NCBI GenBank assembly: GCA_947629835.1
Contig: CANRFH010000008.1
Location: 1-44,572, forward strand
Source: an uncultured Clostridia bacterium
GTDB taxonomy: Bacteria > Bacillota > Clostridia > TANB77 > CAG-508
Direction: 5' to 3'
DNA length: 44,572 bases
The notes under the pieces were generated by a model. It was given only the letters and a program-made list of their open reading frames with translations. It was not told the origin of the DNA and made no database searches. Below, one piece after another: positions 1 through 9,120 of this stretch; within the stretch, counting starts at the first letter, position 1; each line of letters opens with the position of its first letter. The position numbers and the translations under genes were made by a program.

Positions 1-1521
1 TTATCTTGTGCATTAAATAATCCATAAGTTACAGCTTTTCCTGCTTCAAATGCAACAATAGTTCCTCTTGTTCTTGCAGTAATATCTCCTTTATATTCCT
101 CGTAACAGTCAAATATATGGTTCATAGTACCATTTCCCTTAGTATCTGTCATAAATTCTGAACGATATCCAATTAAACCTCTTGCTGGAATCTTAAATTC
201 TATTTTTGTATGTCCTTCTTCTGCTGGCTCCATATTAACCATTTCAGCTTTTCTTTTTCCTAACTTTTCAATAACATTTCCTACAAATTCATCTGGTACA
301 TTTACAACAAGTCTTTCAATAGGTTCACATTTTACTCCATTGATTTCTTTTATAATAACTTTTGGACGAGATACTAAAAGCTCAAATCCTTCTCTTCTCA
401 TTGTTTCAATAAGTACAGATAAGTGTAATTCTCCGGCGACCCGCAACTTCAAATGAATCAGGTGTTGCAGTTTCTGATACTCTAAGGCTTACATTTCTTT
501 CAAGCTCTTTAAATAATCTATCTCTAATATGTCTTGATGTAACAAATTCTCCCTCTCTTCCTGCAAATGGTCCATTGTTTACGCTAAATGTCATAGTAAC
601 AGTAGGTTCGTCTATATCTACAAAATCTATTTTTTCTATATGTTCTGGATCACAAATTGTTTCTCCAATATTTATATCAGTAATACCTGAAAATTCAATA
701 ATGTCTCCTGCTTTTGCTTCTTCAACTTCCTTTTTCTCAAGACCTACATGGGTGTAAACCTTTGCAATTTTACCATTTGCTGTTTTACCATCTTTTTTGC
801 ATACAGCAACTTGCATTCCAGTTTTTACACTACCTCTTTCGACTCTACCAACTGCGATTCTTCCAACATATTCGTCATAATCAATATTAGAAACTAGCAT
901 TTGCATAGGTCCATCTTCATCACAGTCTGGTGGATTTATTGTGTCTATTATAGTTTGGAATAAGCAGTCCATTCCCCCATCTTTATCATTCATATTAAGT
1001 TTAGCAATTCCTAATTTTGCAGATGCATAAACTACTGGGAAATCTAATTGCTCATCATTTGCATTTAATTCTATAAATAATTCTATTACTTCGTCTACAA
1101 CTTTTGCAGGATTTGAACCTGGTCTATCTATTTTATTTATTACAACAATAGGTTTTAAATTTAAAGCTAAAGATTTCTTTAAAACCTCTCTTGTTTGTGG
1201 CATAGTTCCTTCAAAAGCATCAACTAATAATAATACACCATCAACTGTTTTTAAAACCCTTTCTACTTCTCCTCCAAAGTCAGCATGGCCAGGTGTATCT
1301 ACTATATTTATTTTAACTCCATTATACATAACAGAAGTATTTTTAGAAAGAATAGTGATACCTCTCTCCTTCTCCAAATCATTTGAATCCATTATTCTTT
1401 CTGCCACTTGCTCATTATCTCTAAAAACGTGGCTTTGTTTTAAAAGCTCGTCCACAAGAGTTGTTTTTCCGTGGTCTACGTGTGCGATTATTGCTATGTT
1501 TCTTATATTTTTATTATTCAT
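1..1521 (-). CDS. typA: TypA/BipA ribosome-associated GTPase, partial, with one +1 CGGA site
   Basis: Translational GTPase of the EF-G family that binds the ribosome and helps large-subunit assembly and stress adaptation. The N-terminus carries the P-loop (AHVDHGKT, about residues 13-20), DTPG and NKID motifs, followed by domain II and the EF-G-like domains III/V. The gene starts at 1521 and runs off the left edge, so about 507 residues of the usual ~605 are present. The reading frame is broken at 432-435: the zero frame reads on into a stop near 406. Skipping one C gives GRGELHL, the highly conserved TypA/EF-G motif, and the new frame stays open to base 1 with good TypA sequence (for example TYGLFNAQD at the edge). 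Both halves are clearly functional-type sequence, so I annotate one gene needing a +1 shift at residue 363 rather than a pseudogene. Confidence 0.95.
432..435 (-). other. CGGA +1 frameshift / quadruplet site in typA
   Basis: Coding-strand reading is GGT CGC C|GGA GAA TTA CAC. In the zero frame CGG AGA follows and a TGA arrives after eight more codons. Skipping the C restores G-R-G-E-L-H, with GGA at the invariant glycine of the GRGELHL motif (residue 363). The preceding codon is CGC (Arg). Confidence 0.93.
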
Positions 1522-1576
1522 TGTTAAATTTCAATCCTTTCTAATTTTGCCTATATTCACAAACAAATATTATATA

Positions 1577-2167
1577 TCAAATTTTCTCATTTGTCAATCT
1601 AATTATCTCTTTCATTAAGGTACTACTTAGGTTTTCCAAAGTTTCTTTATCATTTTTCTTGTCTTTATATTCGCTAAAATCCATTGGCTTTCCAACATTT
1701 ATTTTTACCTTAGTAAAAGGTTTGTACTTTGCTTGTATTCCAATAGGAATAATTGGAACGCCTGACATTAAACTAATTAATACAGCACCATTTTGTATTT
1801 TTCCTTTTTTAGCTATTCCGTTTCTTGTTCCTTCTGGAAATATCATTAATAAATGATTTTCTTTTAATACTTTTATACTTGTTTTAAGTAACGTTGTATC
1901 ATGTGAGCCTCTCTTTACAGGAATTGCATGTACTTTTACTGCAAGCCATTTGACAAAAGCATTTACAAATAATTCTTGTTTTGCAAGAACATATATGTCA
2001 TTTCTTTTTAAAGAAGCTACCATTGTTGGTGGATCCCAATTACTTATGTGGTTTGGACATAATATAAAAGGCTTTCCATCTTCTATATACTCTTTACCTA
2101 CAACTTTTACTCTAAATAAAAATAGTGTTGTGATTCTAAGTGCAAACTTAATTATAGCTCTAACCAT
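1577..2167 (-). CDS. plsC: 1-acyl-sn-glycerol-3-phosphate acyltransferase
   Basis: Transfers an acyl chain to lysophosphatidic acid to make phosphatidic acid, at the inner face of the membrane. The 196-residue protein has the HX4D catalytic motif (NHISNWD, about residues 39-45), the FPEGTRNG motif (about 115-122) and a later PIIPIGI block, in the normal order and spacing. The first 20 residues are hydrophobic and basic, fitting a membrane anchor. It overlaps the end of cmk by 8 bp, so the two are almost certainly translationally coupled; cmk-plsC is a common Firmicutes pair. Start chosen at the ATG that gives MVRAIIKF, inside the cmk end. Nothing unusual is visible. Confidence 0.93.
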   Translation of the reverse strand: MVRAIIKFALRITTLFLFRVKVVGKEYIEDGKPFILCPNHISNWDPPTMVASLKRNDIYVLAKQELFVNAFVKWLAVKVHAIPVKRGSHDTTLLKTSIKVLKENHLLMIFPEGTRNGIAKKGKIQNGAVLISLMSGVPIIPIGIQAKYKPFTKVKINVGKPMDFSEYKDKKNDKETLENLSSTLMKEIIRLTNEKI

Positions 2168-2843
2168 TATTTTTCTCCTTTAGTTTTAAATTTATTATAC
2201 TTTCTATTTTATCTACAACTTCATCAATTGTCATATTTGTACTATCAACTACTATTGCATCTTCTGCCTTAACAAGTGGTGCAATTTCTCTTTCTGTCTC
2301 TAATTTATGTCTTTGAATAATGCTATTTAAGACTTCTTCATAACTTGTTTCTATTCCTTTTTCTAGATTTTGTTTATATCTTCTATTTGCTCTTTCTTCC
2401 AAAGAACAATCTAAGAATATCTTTACATCTGCATTTGGAAATACAACTGTTCCAATGTCTCTACCTTCCATTATGACATTTTCTTCTTCTCCCATTTTTC
2501 TTTGAAGAGGAGTCATTTTATCTCTTACAATTTTAAGAGCAGCAAATTTTGCAACCTCACTATCTACCTTTGGGCTTCTTATATCTTCTGAAACATCTTT
2601 TCCATTTAATAAAACTTTTTGTTTTCCGCCATTATGTTCTAATTTTATATTTATTTTTTCTAATACTTCTAAAATGGCTTTTTCATCACTAGTAGAAATA
2701 CCTTTATTTATACATTCAAGTGTAACACACCTATACATAGCTCCAGTATCTATATTTATAAGATGTGTTTTCTCTGCTAAAAGTTTAGTTACAGTTCCTT
2801 TTCCAGTACCTGCTGGTCCATCTATTGCAACAACAAATGACAT
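2160..2843 (-). CDS. cmk: Cytidylate kinase
   Basis: Phosphorylates CMP and dCMP using ATP, in pyrimidine salvage and CDP supply. The 227-residue length is standard for bacterial CMP kinases. The P-loop is at the N-terminus (DGPAGTGKGT, about residues 7-16), followed by NIDTGAMYR, the GRDIGTVVFP block (about 132-141) and the arginine-rich lid. It is the first gene of a cmk-plsC pair, with plsC starting inside its last codons. The gene upstream starts only about 30 bp away, so they are probably co-transcribed. Confidence 0.96.
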   Translation of the reverse strand: MSFVVAIDGPAGTGKGTVTKLLAEKTHLINIDTGAMYRCVTLECINKGISTSDEKAILEVLEKINIKLEHNGGKQKVLLNGKDVSEDIRSPKVDSEVAKFAALKIVRDKMTPLQRKMGEEENVIMEGRDIGTVVFPNADVKIFLDCSLEERANRRYKQNLEKGIETSYEEVLNSIIQRHKLETEREIAPLVKAEDAIVVDSTNMTIDEVVDKIESIINLKLKEKNNG

Positions 2844-2873
2844 AATTTATCCTTCCTTTTTTAGTTTATATTA

Positions 2874-3707
2874 TTATTCAAATTCTAATGCACGAGCAAC
2901 AATTTCAATGTGATTTACATTCATAGCAGTTAATTGCTCTATTTCCTTTTTACATTTATCCTTAAATTCAGTTAAGCTATCTAATATGTTATATCCATAC
3001 ATAACTATAACTTCCATATATATATCTGGGCCTTCTTCATTTTTAGTTATTCTCATTTTAGCTATTTTATGTATTGCAGGAGTTTTTTCTGCTAAATATT
3101 CAGCGATTTGCCTGAAAACTTGATCTGATATTGTAAAATTACCCATATAACTAAAAGTTGGTCTGATTATAGATTTTTCTGAAACATATGGATCTTTTCC
3201 TAGTCCTTTTGATTTAAAAATTTGAAGCGGATCTAATATATATCCTGAAAAATCTTTTTTAATTTCAAATGTTGGTACAGGTATAACGTGCTTGCCTTCT
3301 GTTATTCTTATTCTTTTTGCTGTTTCCATTTCTTCCTCTGTTGCAATTTCATCTATATATATAATTTTTGAAATTTTAGGCAATCCCAAATTTTCTGCTA
3401 TCTTATATACCATATTATCAGATGTACCAAGTATCATTATTGAATCAGGTTTATATTTTCTAATTGCAGTTTTTATCTCTTTCTTTTCCTCAGGGGTTTG
3501 AAAAAGTGCATGTTTAACAGTTTCTATTTTGGTTACAGCTTTTTTTGCAGAGTTACCTGCAATAACTTCATTGTCTTTTATAAAAAGGCCATCATCAATA
3601 ATGTAACTTATATTATTTTCTCCAGCTACATATTGAGCTCTATAACTTTTTCCTGTACCTGATGGTCCAACAAATGCATATACTTTTATACTATTAAAAG
3701 ACCACAT
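2874..3707 (-). CDS. P-loop ATPase-like protein with Asp23-like C-terminal domain, function unknown
   Basis: A 277-residue protein starting right behind a clear AGGAGG site. Residues 14-21 form a Walker A motif (GPSGTGKS), followed by a nucleotide-kinase-like fold with acidic strands such as SIMILGTSD and KIIYIDEI. The last ~60 residues (after MRITKNEE) look like an Asp23/Gls24 envelope-stress domain: a strand with YMEVIVMYGYNI, an amphipathic helix, then NHIEIVARAL. I see no signal peptide or membrane segment. It sits between a membrane glycosyltransferase and cmk-plsC, both linked to the envelope. ATP or GTP binding is well supported by sequence; the biological role is not known to me, and the Asp23 assignment is from pattern only. 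Confidence 0.75.
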   Translation of the reverse strand: MWSFNSIKVYAFVGPSGTGKSYRAQYVAGENNISYIIDDGLFIKDNEVIAGNSAKKAVTKIETVKHALFQTPEEKKEIKTAIRKYKPDSIMILGTSDNMVYKIAENLGLPKISKIIYIDEIATEEEMETAKRIRITEGKHVIPVPTFEIKKDFSGYILDPLQIFKSKGLGKDPYVSEKSIIRPTFSYMGNFTISDQVFRQIAEYLAEKTPAIHKIAKMRITKNEEGPDIYMEVIVMYGYNILDSLTEFKDKCKKEIEQLTAMNVNHIEIVARALEFE

Positions 3708-3735
3708 AAAATTTCCTCCTATTTAAGATAAATTT

Positions 3736-3759
3736 AAGCGTGCATTTTCATACACGCTT
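3736..3759. terminator. Hairpin between GT2 gene and P-loop gene
   Basis: Inverted repeat AAGCGTG / CACGCTT with a 10-nt loop, followed on the plus strand by six T. It lies in the 62-bp gap between two minus-strand genes. The better T-run is on the plus strand, so its action on minus-strand transcription is uncertain. Confidence 0.45.
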
Positions 3760-3769
3760 TTTTCTTGCT

Positions 3770-4999
3770 TTATATTACTTCATTTATTTTTATATCTCTA
3801 ACGTGCTCAATCTTTTCCCAATTAGTATCTCTCTTAAACAAGCATTTAAAGTTAATTACTAACCAGCTTCCTAAAAATATTGGATAACAGATAAGTCCTT
3901 TAATCATTGGTTTTATAGGTTTTTTATCAAGTTTCATTATGATGATTGCTGTAAGTATTGGTAAAAGGAAAGTTGGAATCAAATATCTTAGATAATTTTC
4001 AATAAGCGCTAACCTTGTCATTCCTTTTCCTATATACATAACTGCATTTATAAGTAATAATACCAAAGTTATAACAAACATTGGAATACTTCCAACGATA
4101 TATAATAAACCATCAAATGTAACTAATGTTTTATGGCCTTTTACAGAGTTTATAAGCTCTTTTGTATATTTGCTCATACATTGCATGTGACCAACAGTCC
4201 ATCTAGAACGTTGTGACCAACTTTGTTTAAATCCTACTGGTTGTTCATCATAAACTATTGCATCAGTTGCCCATCCAAGTTTTCTTCCTGCAATTATCCT
4301 TTGAAGTGAAAACTCAATATCCTCAGTTAAAGTAGATGTTTGCCATCCATTAGGTTTTATAACATCAAATTTAACCATAAAGCCTGTTCCATTTATTAAT
4401 GGTGATAATCCTAAATTATATCTTGCTAAGTGATAAAATCTATTCATCATCCAATAAAATATTGCATATCCAGAAGATATCCAGCTATCAGTTGGGTTCT
4501 TTATATCTCTGTAACCTTGGACTACTTCTTCACCTTGACACAATTTTTTATTCATATTTTTAATAAAATCTTTATCTACTATATTATCTGCATCAAACAC
4601 ACAAAAAGCATCATAATCTGCATTTTCTTCTATTTTTTTAGATAAAAACCATTGTAATGCCTGACCTTTTGTATGTTCTTCATCATTATTTCTAGTATAA
4701 ACAATCGCACCAGCATTTTTTGCAATTTCTGCTGTTCCATCTGTACAATTATCTGCAATCACATAAATATCATATAATTCCTTTGGATAATCTTGTTTAT
4801 TCAAACTATCTATTAAGTTTCCTATAACAGACTCTTCATTATGAGCTGGTATAATTGTCATAAATTTATGTTCTTTATTTGTCAATAATGGTTTGTCTTT
4901 TAGTTTTACTAATGAACAAATACTTATTAATAACTGATAAAGCCAAAATATAGTTATAATCCATACAATTGCCTGTTGTAAGATATATAAGTATTCCAC
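3770..4999 (-). CDS. Processive family 2 glycosyltransferase, membrane-bound
   Basis: A 409-residue GT2 enzyme like those that polymerise beta-linked polysaccharides (cellulose, hyaluronan or poly-GlcNAc synthases). It opens with one membrane segment (about 7-27), then the GT-A core: IIPAHNEE (about 49-56), the DXD-type VFDADN (about 133-138), TLTED (near 224) and QRSRW (QXXRW, near 261), which marks processive enzymes. At least three C-terminal hydrophobic segments follow. The substrate cannot be told from sequence. It stands alone, with a structured repeat downstream of the neighbouring pnp end and 270 bp of intergenic DNA before it. Confidence 0.85.
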   Translation of the reverse strand: MEYLYILQQAIVWIITIFWLYQLLISICSLVKLKDKPLLTNKEHKFMTIIPAHNEESVIGNLIDSLNKQDYPKELYDIYVIADNCTDGTAEIAKNAGAIVYTRNNDEEHTKGQALQWFLSKKIEENADYDAFCVFDADNIVDKDFIKNMNKKLCQGEEVVQGYRDIKNPTDSWISSGYAIFYWMMNRFYHLARYNLGLSPLINGTGFMVKFDVIKPNGWQTSTLTEDIEFSLQRIIAGRKLGWATDAIVYDEQPVGFKQSWSQRSRWTVGHMQCMSKYTKELINSVKGHKTLVTFDGLLYIVGSIPMFVITLVLLLINAVMYIGKGMTRLALIENYLRYLIPTFLLPILTAIIIMKLDKKPIKPMIKGLICYPIFLGSWLVINFKCLFKRDTNWEKIEHVRDIKINEVI

Positions 5000-5121
5000 A
5001 ATTAACCTCCTATTTTTGAAATTATATTTTAGTATGTTCTAATTTATTCCTAAATTTGCACTAAATTATATTATACTATAAATTTCCAAAAAAAGCAAAT
5101 TTTACATGCATACTAGTAATG

Positions 5122-5268
5122 CAATGTAATAATATTTGTTTAAAAGAAGCGCGTCCCAGCGACCAACCGGAGCGTAGCGAAGGGCGACTTTTGCAGCCTA
5201 CTTTATTAAAAATTTAATTTGTAGGCTGCAAACGACAAGCTTCTTGAAAAATAAATATTATTACATTG
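5122..5268. repeat. Nested inverted-repeat element (element A)
   Basis: The gap between the GT2 gene and pnp holds a composite palindrome. An outer perfect 16-bp arm (CAATGTAATAATATTT) at 5122-5137 pairs with 5253-5268. A middle 7-bp arm (AAGAAGC) at 5144-5150 pairs with 5239-5245. An inner 11-bp arm (TTGCAGCCTAC) at 5191-5201 pairs with 5221-5231. Between the middle and inner arms is a GC-rich segment (5150-5188) that contrasts with the AT-rich surroundings. No ORF is present. It resembles a small non-coding mobile palindrome (MITE- or REP-like) and could also act as a terminator for the gene to the right. Confidence 0.7.
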
Positions 5269-5280
5269 TTATATATAACA

Positions 5281-7380
5281 TTAATCTATATTTTTTGCAG
5301 TAAGATTAATTCTTCCTTGGTCATCTATTTCATAAACTTTAACTCTTATAGTATCTCCTACTTTTAATACATCTTCAACTTTATTTATTCTTTCATCAGA
5401 AATCTTTGATATATGAAGAAGTCCTTCTTTTCCTCCTCCTACATCTACAAAAGCTCCAAAGTTCATTATTCTTGTAACTTTTCCTGTATATATTCCGCCT
5501 TTTTCTATTTCTCTTGTAATTTCTTCAACCATATCAAGAGCTTTCTTACCACTTTCGCAATCTTGTGAATAGATAAATACATTTCCATCTTCTTGTATAT
5601 CGATCTTTACACCTGTTTCATCAATAATCTTATTAATTACCTTTCCACCAGGTCCGATTACATCTTTTATCTTGTCTACACTAATTTTAATATTAGTTAT
5701 TTTTGGAGCATATTTTGATAATTCTTTTCTAGGTTCTGCAATTTGTTTCAACATTATTTCATCTAATATATATTCTCTTGCTTTCTTTGTTCTAGCAAAA
5801 GCTTCTTCTATAATATTATATGTTAGTCCATCAATTTTTATATCTACTTGTATTGCAGTTATACCTTTATGAGTTCCTCCAACTTTAAAGTCCATATCTC
5901 CAAAGAAATCTTCTATTCCTTGTATATCTGTAAGCATTATATATTTTGAAGGATCTTCTGGATCAGTTACAAGACCAGTTGAAATACCTGCAACAGGTGC
6001 TTTTATTGGAACACCTGCATCCATCAAAGCAAGTGTACTTCCACATATGCTTCCTTGTGAAGTAGATCCATTAGAGCTTAATACTTCTGATACAACACGT
6101 ATTGCATATGGAAATTCTTCTTTTGAAGGAAGTACAGGAACTAATGCTTTTTCAGCAAGAGCACCGTGACCTATTTCACGTCTTCCTGGTCCTCTTGAAG
6201 TTCTTGCTTCACCAACACTATATGCTGGGAAGTTATATTGATGCATATATCTTTTTTCTGTGTCCTCATCTATTCCATCTAATTCTTGAGCCTCTGAAAG
6301 CATACCAAGTGTTGCAATAGACATTACCTGAGTTTGTCCTCTTGTGAAAATTGCACTTCCGTGAACTCTTGGTAAAATTCCAACTTCACAAGATAATGGT
6401 CTTATTTCGTCTATTGCTCTTCCGTCAGGACGCTTGTGTTCTTCATAAATCATTTTTCTAACACATTTCTTTTCTAGTTTATATATTATTTCACCAATTT
6501 CTTGTTTTCTTTCTTCAACAAATTCTTCTCCATACTTTTCTAATAGATAGTTTGTTATATCTTCTGTTAATTTTTCAATATTTGCATCTCTGACTTCTTT
6601 ATCTTGAGCTTGTACATCTTGATACATTCTGTCTTTATAATTATCTTCTACTTCTTGATATAGGTCTTCAGAAACTGCAAAAGATTTATACTCAAATTTT
6701 GGTTTTCCAATTTCCTTTTGTATATTTGAAATAAATTCACAAACTTTAATAATTTCTTTGTGTCCTTCTTTTATTGCATCTAACATAACATCTTCTGGTA
6801 TTTCATTTGCACCAGCTTCTATCATTGTTATTTTTTCTAATGTTCCTGCAACAGTTAAAACTAAATCTGTTTTTTCTCTTTGCTTTAATGTTGGGTTAAT
6901 AACAATTTGTCCATCTACATATCCTACATTTACTGCTGCTGTTGGTCCACCAAATGGAATATCAGATATAGCAAGAGCACAAGATGTTCCTATCATTGCT
7001 GCAACCTCTGGAGAGCAATCTGGATCTACTGATAAAACTGTTGCTATTACACATACATCATTTCTAAAATCTTTTGGAAATAGTGGTCTTATTGGTCTAT
7101 CTATTGCTCTTGAAGTAAGGATTGCTTTATCTGCTGGCTTTCCTTCTCTTTTTGTAAATCCTCCTGGTATTTTTCCTACTGAATATAGCTTTTCCTCATA
7201 ATCTACTGATAATGGGAAAAAGTCTATTCCTTCCTTTGGTTCTTTGGAAGCGGTAACATTTACCATTACAACTGTTTCTCCATATCTAACCATTACACTT
7301 CCGTTTGCAAGTTCTGCAATTTTTCCATTTTCGATAACTAATTTTCTTCCTGCAAGTTCTGTTTCAAATGTTCTAAACAT
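5281..7380 (-). CDS. pnp: Polyribonucleotide nucleotidyltransferase (PNPase)
   Basis: Phosphorolytic 3'-5' exoribonuclease of the RNA degradosome. The 699-residue protein has the full architecture: two RNase PH-like domains separated by the all-alpha linker (about residues 210-310), a KH domain (VIGPGGKVI, about 565-573) and a C-terminal S1 domain (YTGKVTRIMNFGAFVDV onwards). The second core carries SNGSTSQGSICG and GDMDFKVGG. It lies downstream of rpsO, the classical rpsO-pnp arrangement, with about 190 bp between them. No in-frame CGG is present in its 700 codons. Confidence 0.97.
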   Translation of the reverse strand: MFRTFETELAGRKLVIENGKIAELANGSVMVRYGETVVMVNVTASKEPKEGIDFFPLSVDYEEKLYSVGKIPGGFTKREGKPADKAILTSRAIDRPIRPLFPKDFRNDVCVIATVLSVDPDCSPEVAAMIGTSCALAISDIPFGGPTAAVNVGYVDGQIVINPTLKQREKTDLVLTVAGTLEKITMIEAGANEIPEDVMLDAIKEGHKEIIKVCEFISNIQKEIGKPKFEYKSFAVSEDLYQEVEDNYKDRMYQDVQAQDKEVRDANIEKLTEDITNYLLEKYGEEFVEERKQEIGEIIYKLEKKCVRKMIYEEHKRPDGRAIDEIRPLSCEVGILPRVHGSAIFTRGQTQVMSIATLGMLSEAQELDGIDEDTEKRYMHQYNFPAYSVGEARTSRGPGRREIGHGALAEKALVPVLPSKEEFPYAIRVVSEVLSSNGSTSQGSICGSTLALMDAGVPIKAPVAGISTGLVTDPEDPSKYIMLTDIQGIEDFFGDMDFKVGGTHKGITAIQVDIKIDGLTYNIIEEAFARTKKAREYILDEIMLKQIAEPRKELSKYAPKITNIKISVDKIKDVIGPGGKVINKIIDETGVKIDIQEDGNVFIYSQDCESGKKALDMVEEITREIEKGGIYTGKVTRIMNFGAFVDVGGGKEGLLHISKISDERINKVEDVLKVGDTIRVKVYEIDDQGRINLTAKNID

Positions 7381-7416
7381 ATTTTTACCTCTTTTCTAAT
7401 TTGATTTATATTATAC

Positions 7417-7514
7417 ATTCGTATATAGATCTTAATTTGGTAACTTCAATAATATATTATTCTTATAAAACAATACATTATTCAAGCTACTGAAACTAAA
7501 ATGTATATACGAAT
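7417..7514. promoter_or_regulatory. Long-range inverted repeat in the pnp leader
   Basis: ATTCGTATATA at 7417-7427 is matched by its exact complement at 7504-7514, bracketing most of the rpsO-pnp spacer. On the minus-strand transcript this would be an extended 5'-UTR stem in front of pnp. In other bacteria pnp is autoregulated through a leader stem cut by RNase III; that this is the same is inference. Confidence 0.4.
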
Positions 7515-7534
7515 TGCTAATATACATATTTCAA

Positions 7535-7559
7535 GGCGTTTAATATAAAATCAAACGCC
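7535..7559 (-). terminator. Hairpin downstream of rpsO
   Basis: GGCGTTT / AAACGCC inverted repeat just 3' of the rpsO stop codon. Only a weak T-run follows on the minus strand, so it may be a partial terminator or an mRNA processing/stability hairpin allowing read-through into pnp. Confidence 0.5.
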
Positions 7560-7572
7560 CCAAAGTTTAAAA

Positions 7573-7836
7573 TTATTTTCTTAAATTTAATTTTTCAACT
7601 ATTTCTTTATATCTTGTTTCATCTTTTTTAGCTAAATAGTTTAAAAGATTTCTTCTTTTACCAACCATTTTTAAAAGTCCACGTCTTGAATGATTGTCCT
7701 TAGTATGAACTTTTAAATGCTCAGTAAGTTCATTAATTCTTTCTGTTAAAAGAGCTACTTGTACTTCTGGAGAACCAGTGTCCTTTTCGTCTCTTTTAAA
7801 AGTTGAAATAATTTCTTGTTTTCTTTCCTTTGTCAT
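7573..7836 (-). CDS. rpsO: Ribosomal protein S15
   Basis: Primary 16S rRNA-binding protein of the 30S platform. At 87 residues it has the standard length, with the family landmarks [21 protein letters not shown] and KRRNLLNYL in order. It starts behind a GGAGGTG site. It is followed by pnp and preceded by its own promoter and a structured leader, so it is probably autoregulated by binding of S15 to its mRNA. Confidence 0.98.
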   Translation of the reverse strand: MTKERKQEIISTFKRDEKDTGSPEVQVALLTERINELTEHLKVHTKDNHSRRGLLKMVGKRRNLLNYLAKKDETRYKEIVEKLNLRK

Positions 7837-7872
7837 ATTTACACCTCCATTTTCATTTTAATTTGCCAATTT

Positions 7873-7914
7873 CCTAGCCTAAGTGGTGTGATTCTCCTTA
7901 AGCCAAGAAGTAGG
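7873..7914 (-). promoter_or_regulatory. Structured rpsO leader, possible S15 autoregulatory RNA
   Basis: Between the rpsO promoter and start codon the transcript can form a 7-bp stem (GCTTAAG with CTTAGGC, one G-U pair; 7897-7903 with 7877-7883) closing a 13-nt loop. It is extended by CCTA/TAGG (7911-7914 with 7873-7876) across a bulge. S15 is known to repress its own mRNA through leader structures in several bacterial groups; the hairpin is seen, the function is inferred. Confidence 0.5.
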
Positions 7915-7923
7915 TACTACTAT

Positions 7924-7952
7924 ATTTTACTACATTTGGTAAATAATTGCAA
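7924..7952 (-). promoter_or_regulatory. rpsO-pnp promoter
   Basis: Minus-strand TTGCAA (7947-7952), 17-bp spacer, TAAAAT (7924-7929): a good sigma-A type promoter about 90 bp before the rpsO start codon. Confidence 0.7.
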
Positions 7953-7994
7953 GTGTTTTTCGTCTATTTATCAATTAAATTATTAGTTTAAAGT

Positions 7995-8111
7995 AGCCAA
8001 ACGCAGGGGTTTTATATTTAGAAGAAATTGAAGACCCCCGAAAAACTTCGTAGGCGTCTCCCGCGTGGGTTCAATTTATAATAAATATAAAACCCCCGAC
8101 GAGATTTGGCT
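7995..8111. repeat. Palindromic repeat element B
   Basis: Imperfect long palindrome between murB and rpsO. AGCCAAA (7995-8001) pairs with TTTGGCT (8105-8111); a 15-bp arm GGGGTTTTATATTTA (8006-8020) pairs with 8082-8096; AAATTGAA..CCC pairs with GGGTTCAATTT further in; and a GC-rich core follows. The outer arm CCAAACGCAGnnGTTTTATATTT is shared with element C at 21884-21940, so this is a dispersed family. No coding sequence is seen. Confidence 0.75.
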
Positions 8112-8129
8112 GACTGTAGATAGCAACTT

Positions 8130-9041
8130 TTATTCTTCTCCCACAACTTCTATTTCTAATTCAATGTGCTTTCCAGTTTGTCTGTATACTTCTTTTTGTA
8201 CAAATTCTATTAAATCTAAAATATCCTGAGAAGTAGCATTTCCTTCATTTACAATAAATCCTGCATGTTTTTCTGATACCTTTGCTCCTCCTATTTGTTT
8301 TCCCCTTAACCCGCATTCATCTATAAGTTTAGCAGTTATAAAGTCTTTACCTCTTTTAAAAGTACTTCCTGCTGAATGTTTATCATATGGTTGTTTTTCT
8401 TTTCTTTGCTTTAGAAGTTCTTTCATTTTATTTTCTATCTCAGCTTTATTTCCTTTTTTAAGCTTTAATGTTGTTTCTAGTATTATGTATTTTTTGGAAT
8501 CAAATATGCTTTTTCTATATTCAAACTTATGTCCATCTAAATCTATTTCATGTATATTTCCTTCATAATCCATATATTTTGTTGAATATACAATATCTTT
8601 CATTTCTTTTCCAAAGGCTCCAGCATTCATCTTAACTGCTCCACCAACTGTTCCAGGAATACCTGATGCAAATTCAAAGCCTTCTATTTCTTCTTGTAAT
8701 AATTTTTGAGCTAAGCTTCCATTTTTTTCTCCACTACCACAAGTTACAAAAATATATTCACCTTTTTCTTCTATTTCAAATTTTTTAATATCAATTTGAC
8801 AAACAATACCCCTTATCCCTTTATCTGTTACTAAAATGTTACTTCCATTGCCTAATATAAATAATGATATATTATTTTCTTTGGATATTTGTAAGACATA
8901 TTTTAAATTTTCTATACTATCTACTTTAACAAAAATATCAGCTGTACCGCCTGTTTTAAAAGTAGTATGTTTCGACATATCTTCATTTAAAAATATATCT
9001 TTTTTATCTATCTTTTTACTTAACATTTCCAATATTTCCAT
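8130..9041 (-). CDS. murB: UDP-N-acetylenolpyruvoylglucosamine reductase
   Basis: NADPH/FAD-dependent enzyme that makes UDP-MurNAc in peptidoglycan precursor synthesis. The 303-residue length matches the short (type II) MurB class. Seen in order: TTFKTGGTADIFV (N-terminal FAD domain), LGNGSNILV, GIPGTVGGAVKMNAG (FAD binding, about 130-144), the catalytic-serine region SAGSTFKRG (about 224-232) and HAGFIVNEGNAT. It is a single gene between a palindromic repeat and a terminator. Confidence 0.96.
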   Translation of the reverse strand: MEILEMLSKKIDKKDIFLNEDMSKHTTFKTGGTADIFVKVDSIENLKYVLQISKENNISLFILGNGSNILVTDKGIRGIVCQIDIKKFEIEEKGEYIFVTCGSGEKNGSLAQKLLQEEIEGFEFASGIPGTVGGAVKMNAGAFGKEMKDIVYSTKYMDYEGNIHEIDLDGHKFEYRKSIFDSKKYIILETTLKLKKGNKAEIENKMKELLKQRKEKQPYDKHSAGSTFKRGKDFITAKLIDECGLRGKQIGGAKVSEKHAGFIVNEGNATSQDILDLIEFVQKEVYRQTGKHIELEIEVVGEE

Positions 9042-9120
9042 AAAATGCTCCTTCTGGTATATTTTACCACAAATGTATGATTATTTACAGTATTTTATGA
9101 AAATATTTGAAAAAATACAT

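Noticed and set aside
6102..7201. Long plus-strand ORFs opposite pnp and other genes
   Set aside because: They are shadows of strongly conserved minus-strand genes, lack ribosome sites and have improbable compositions.
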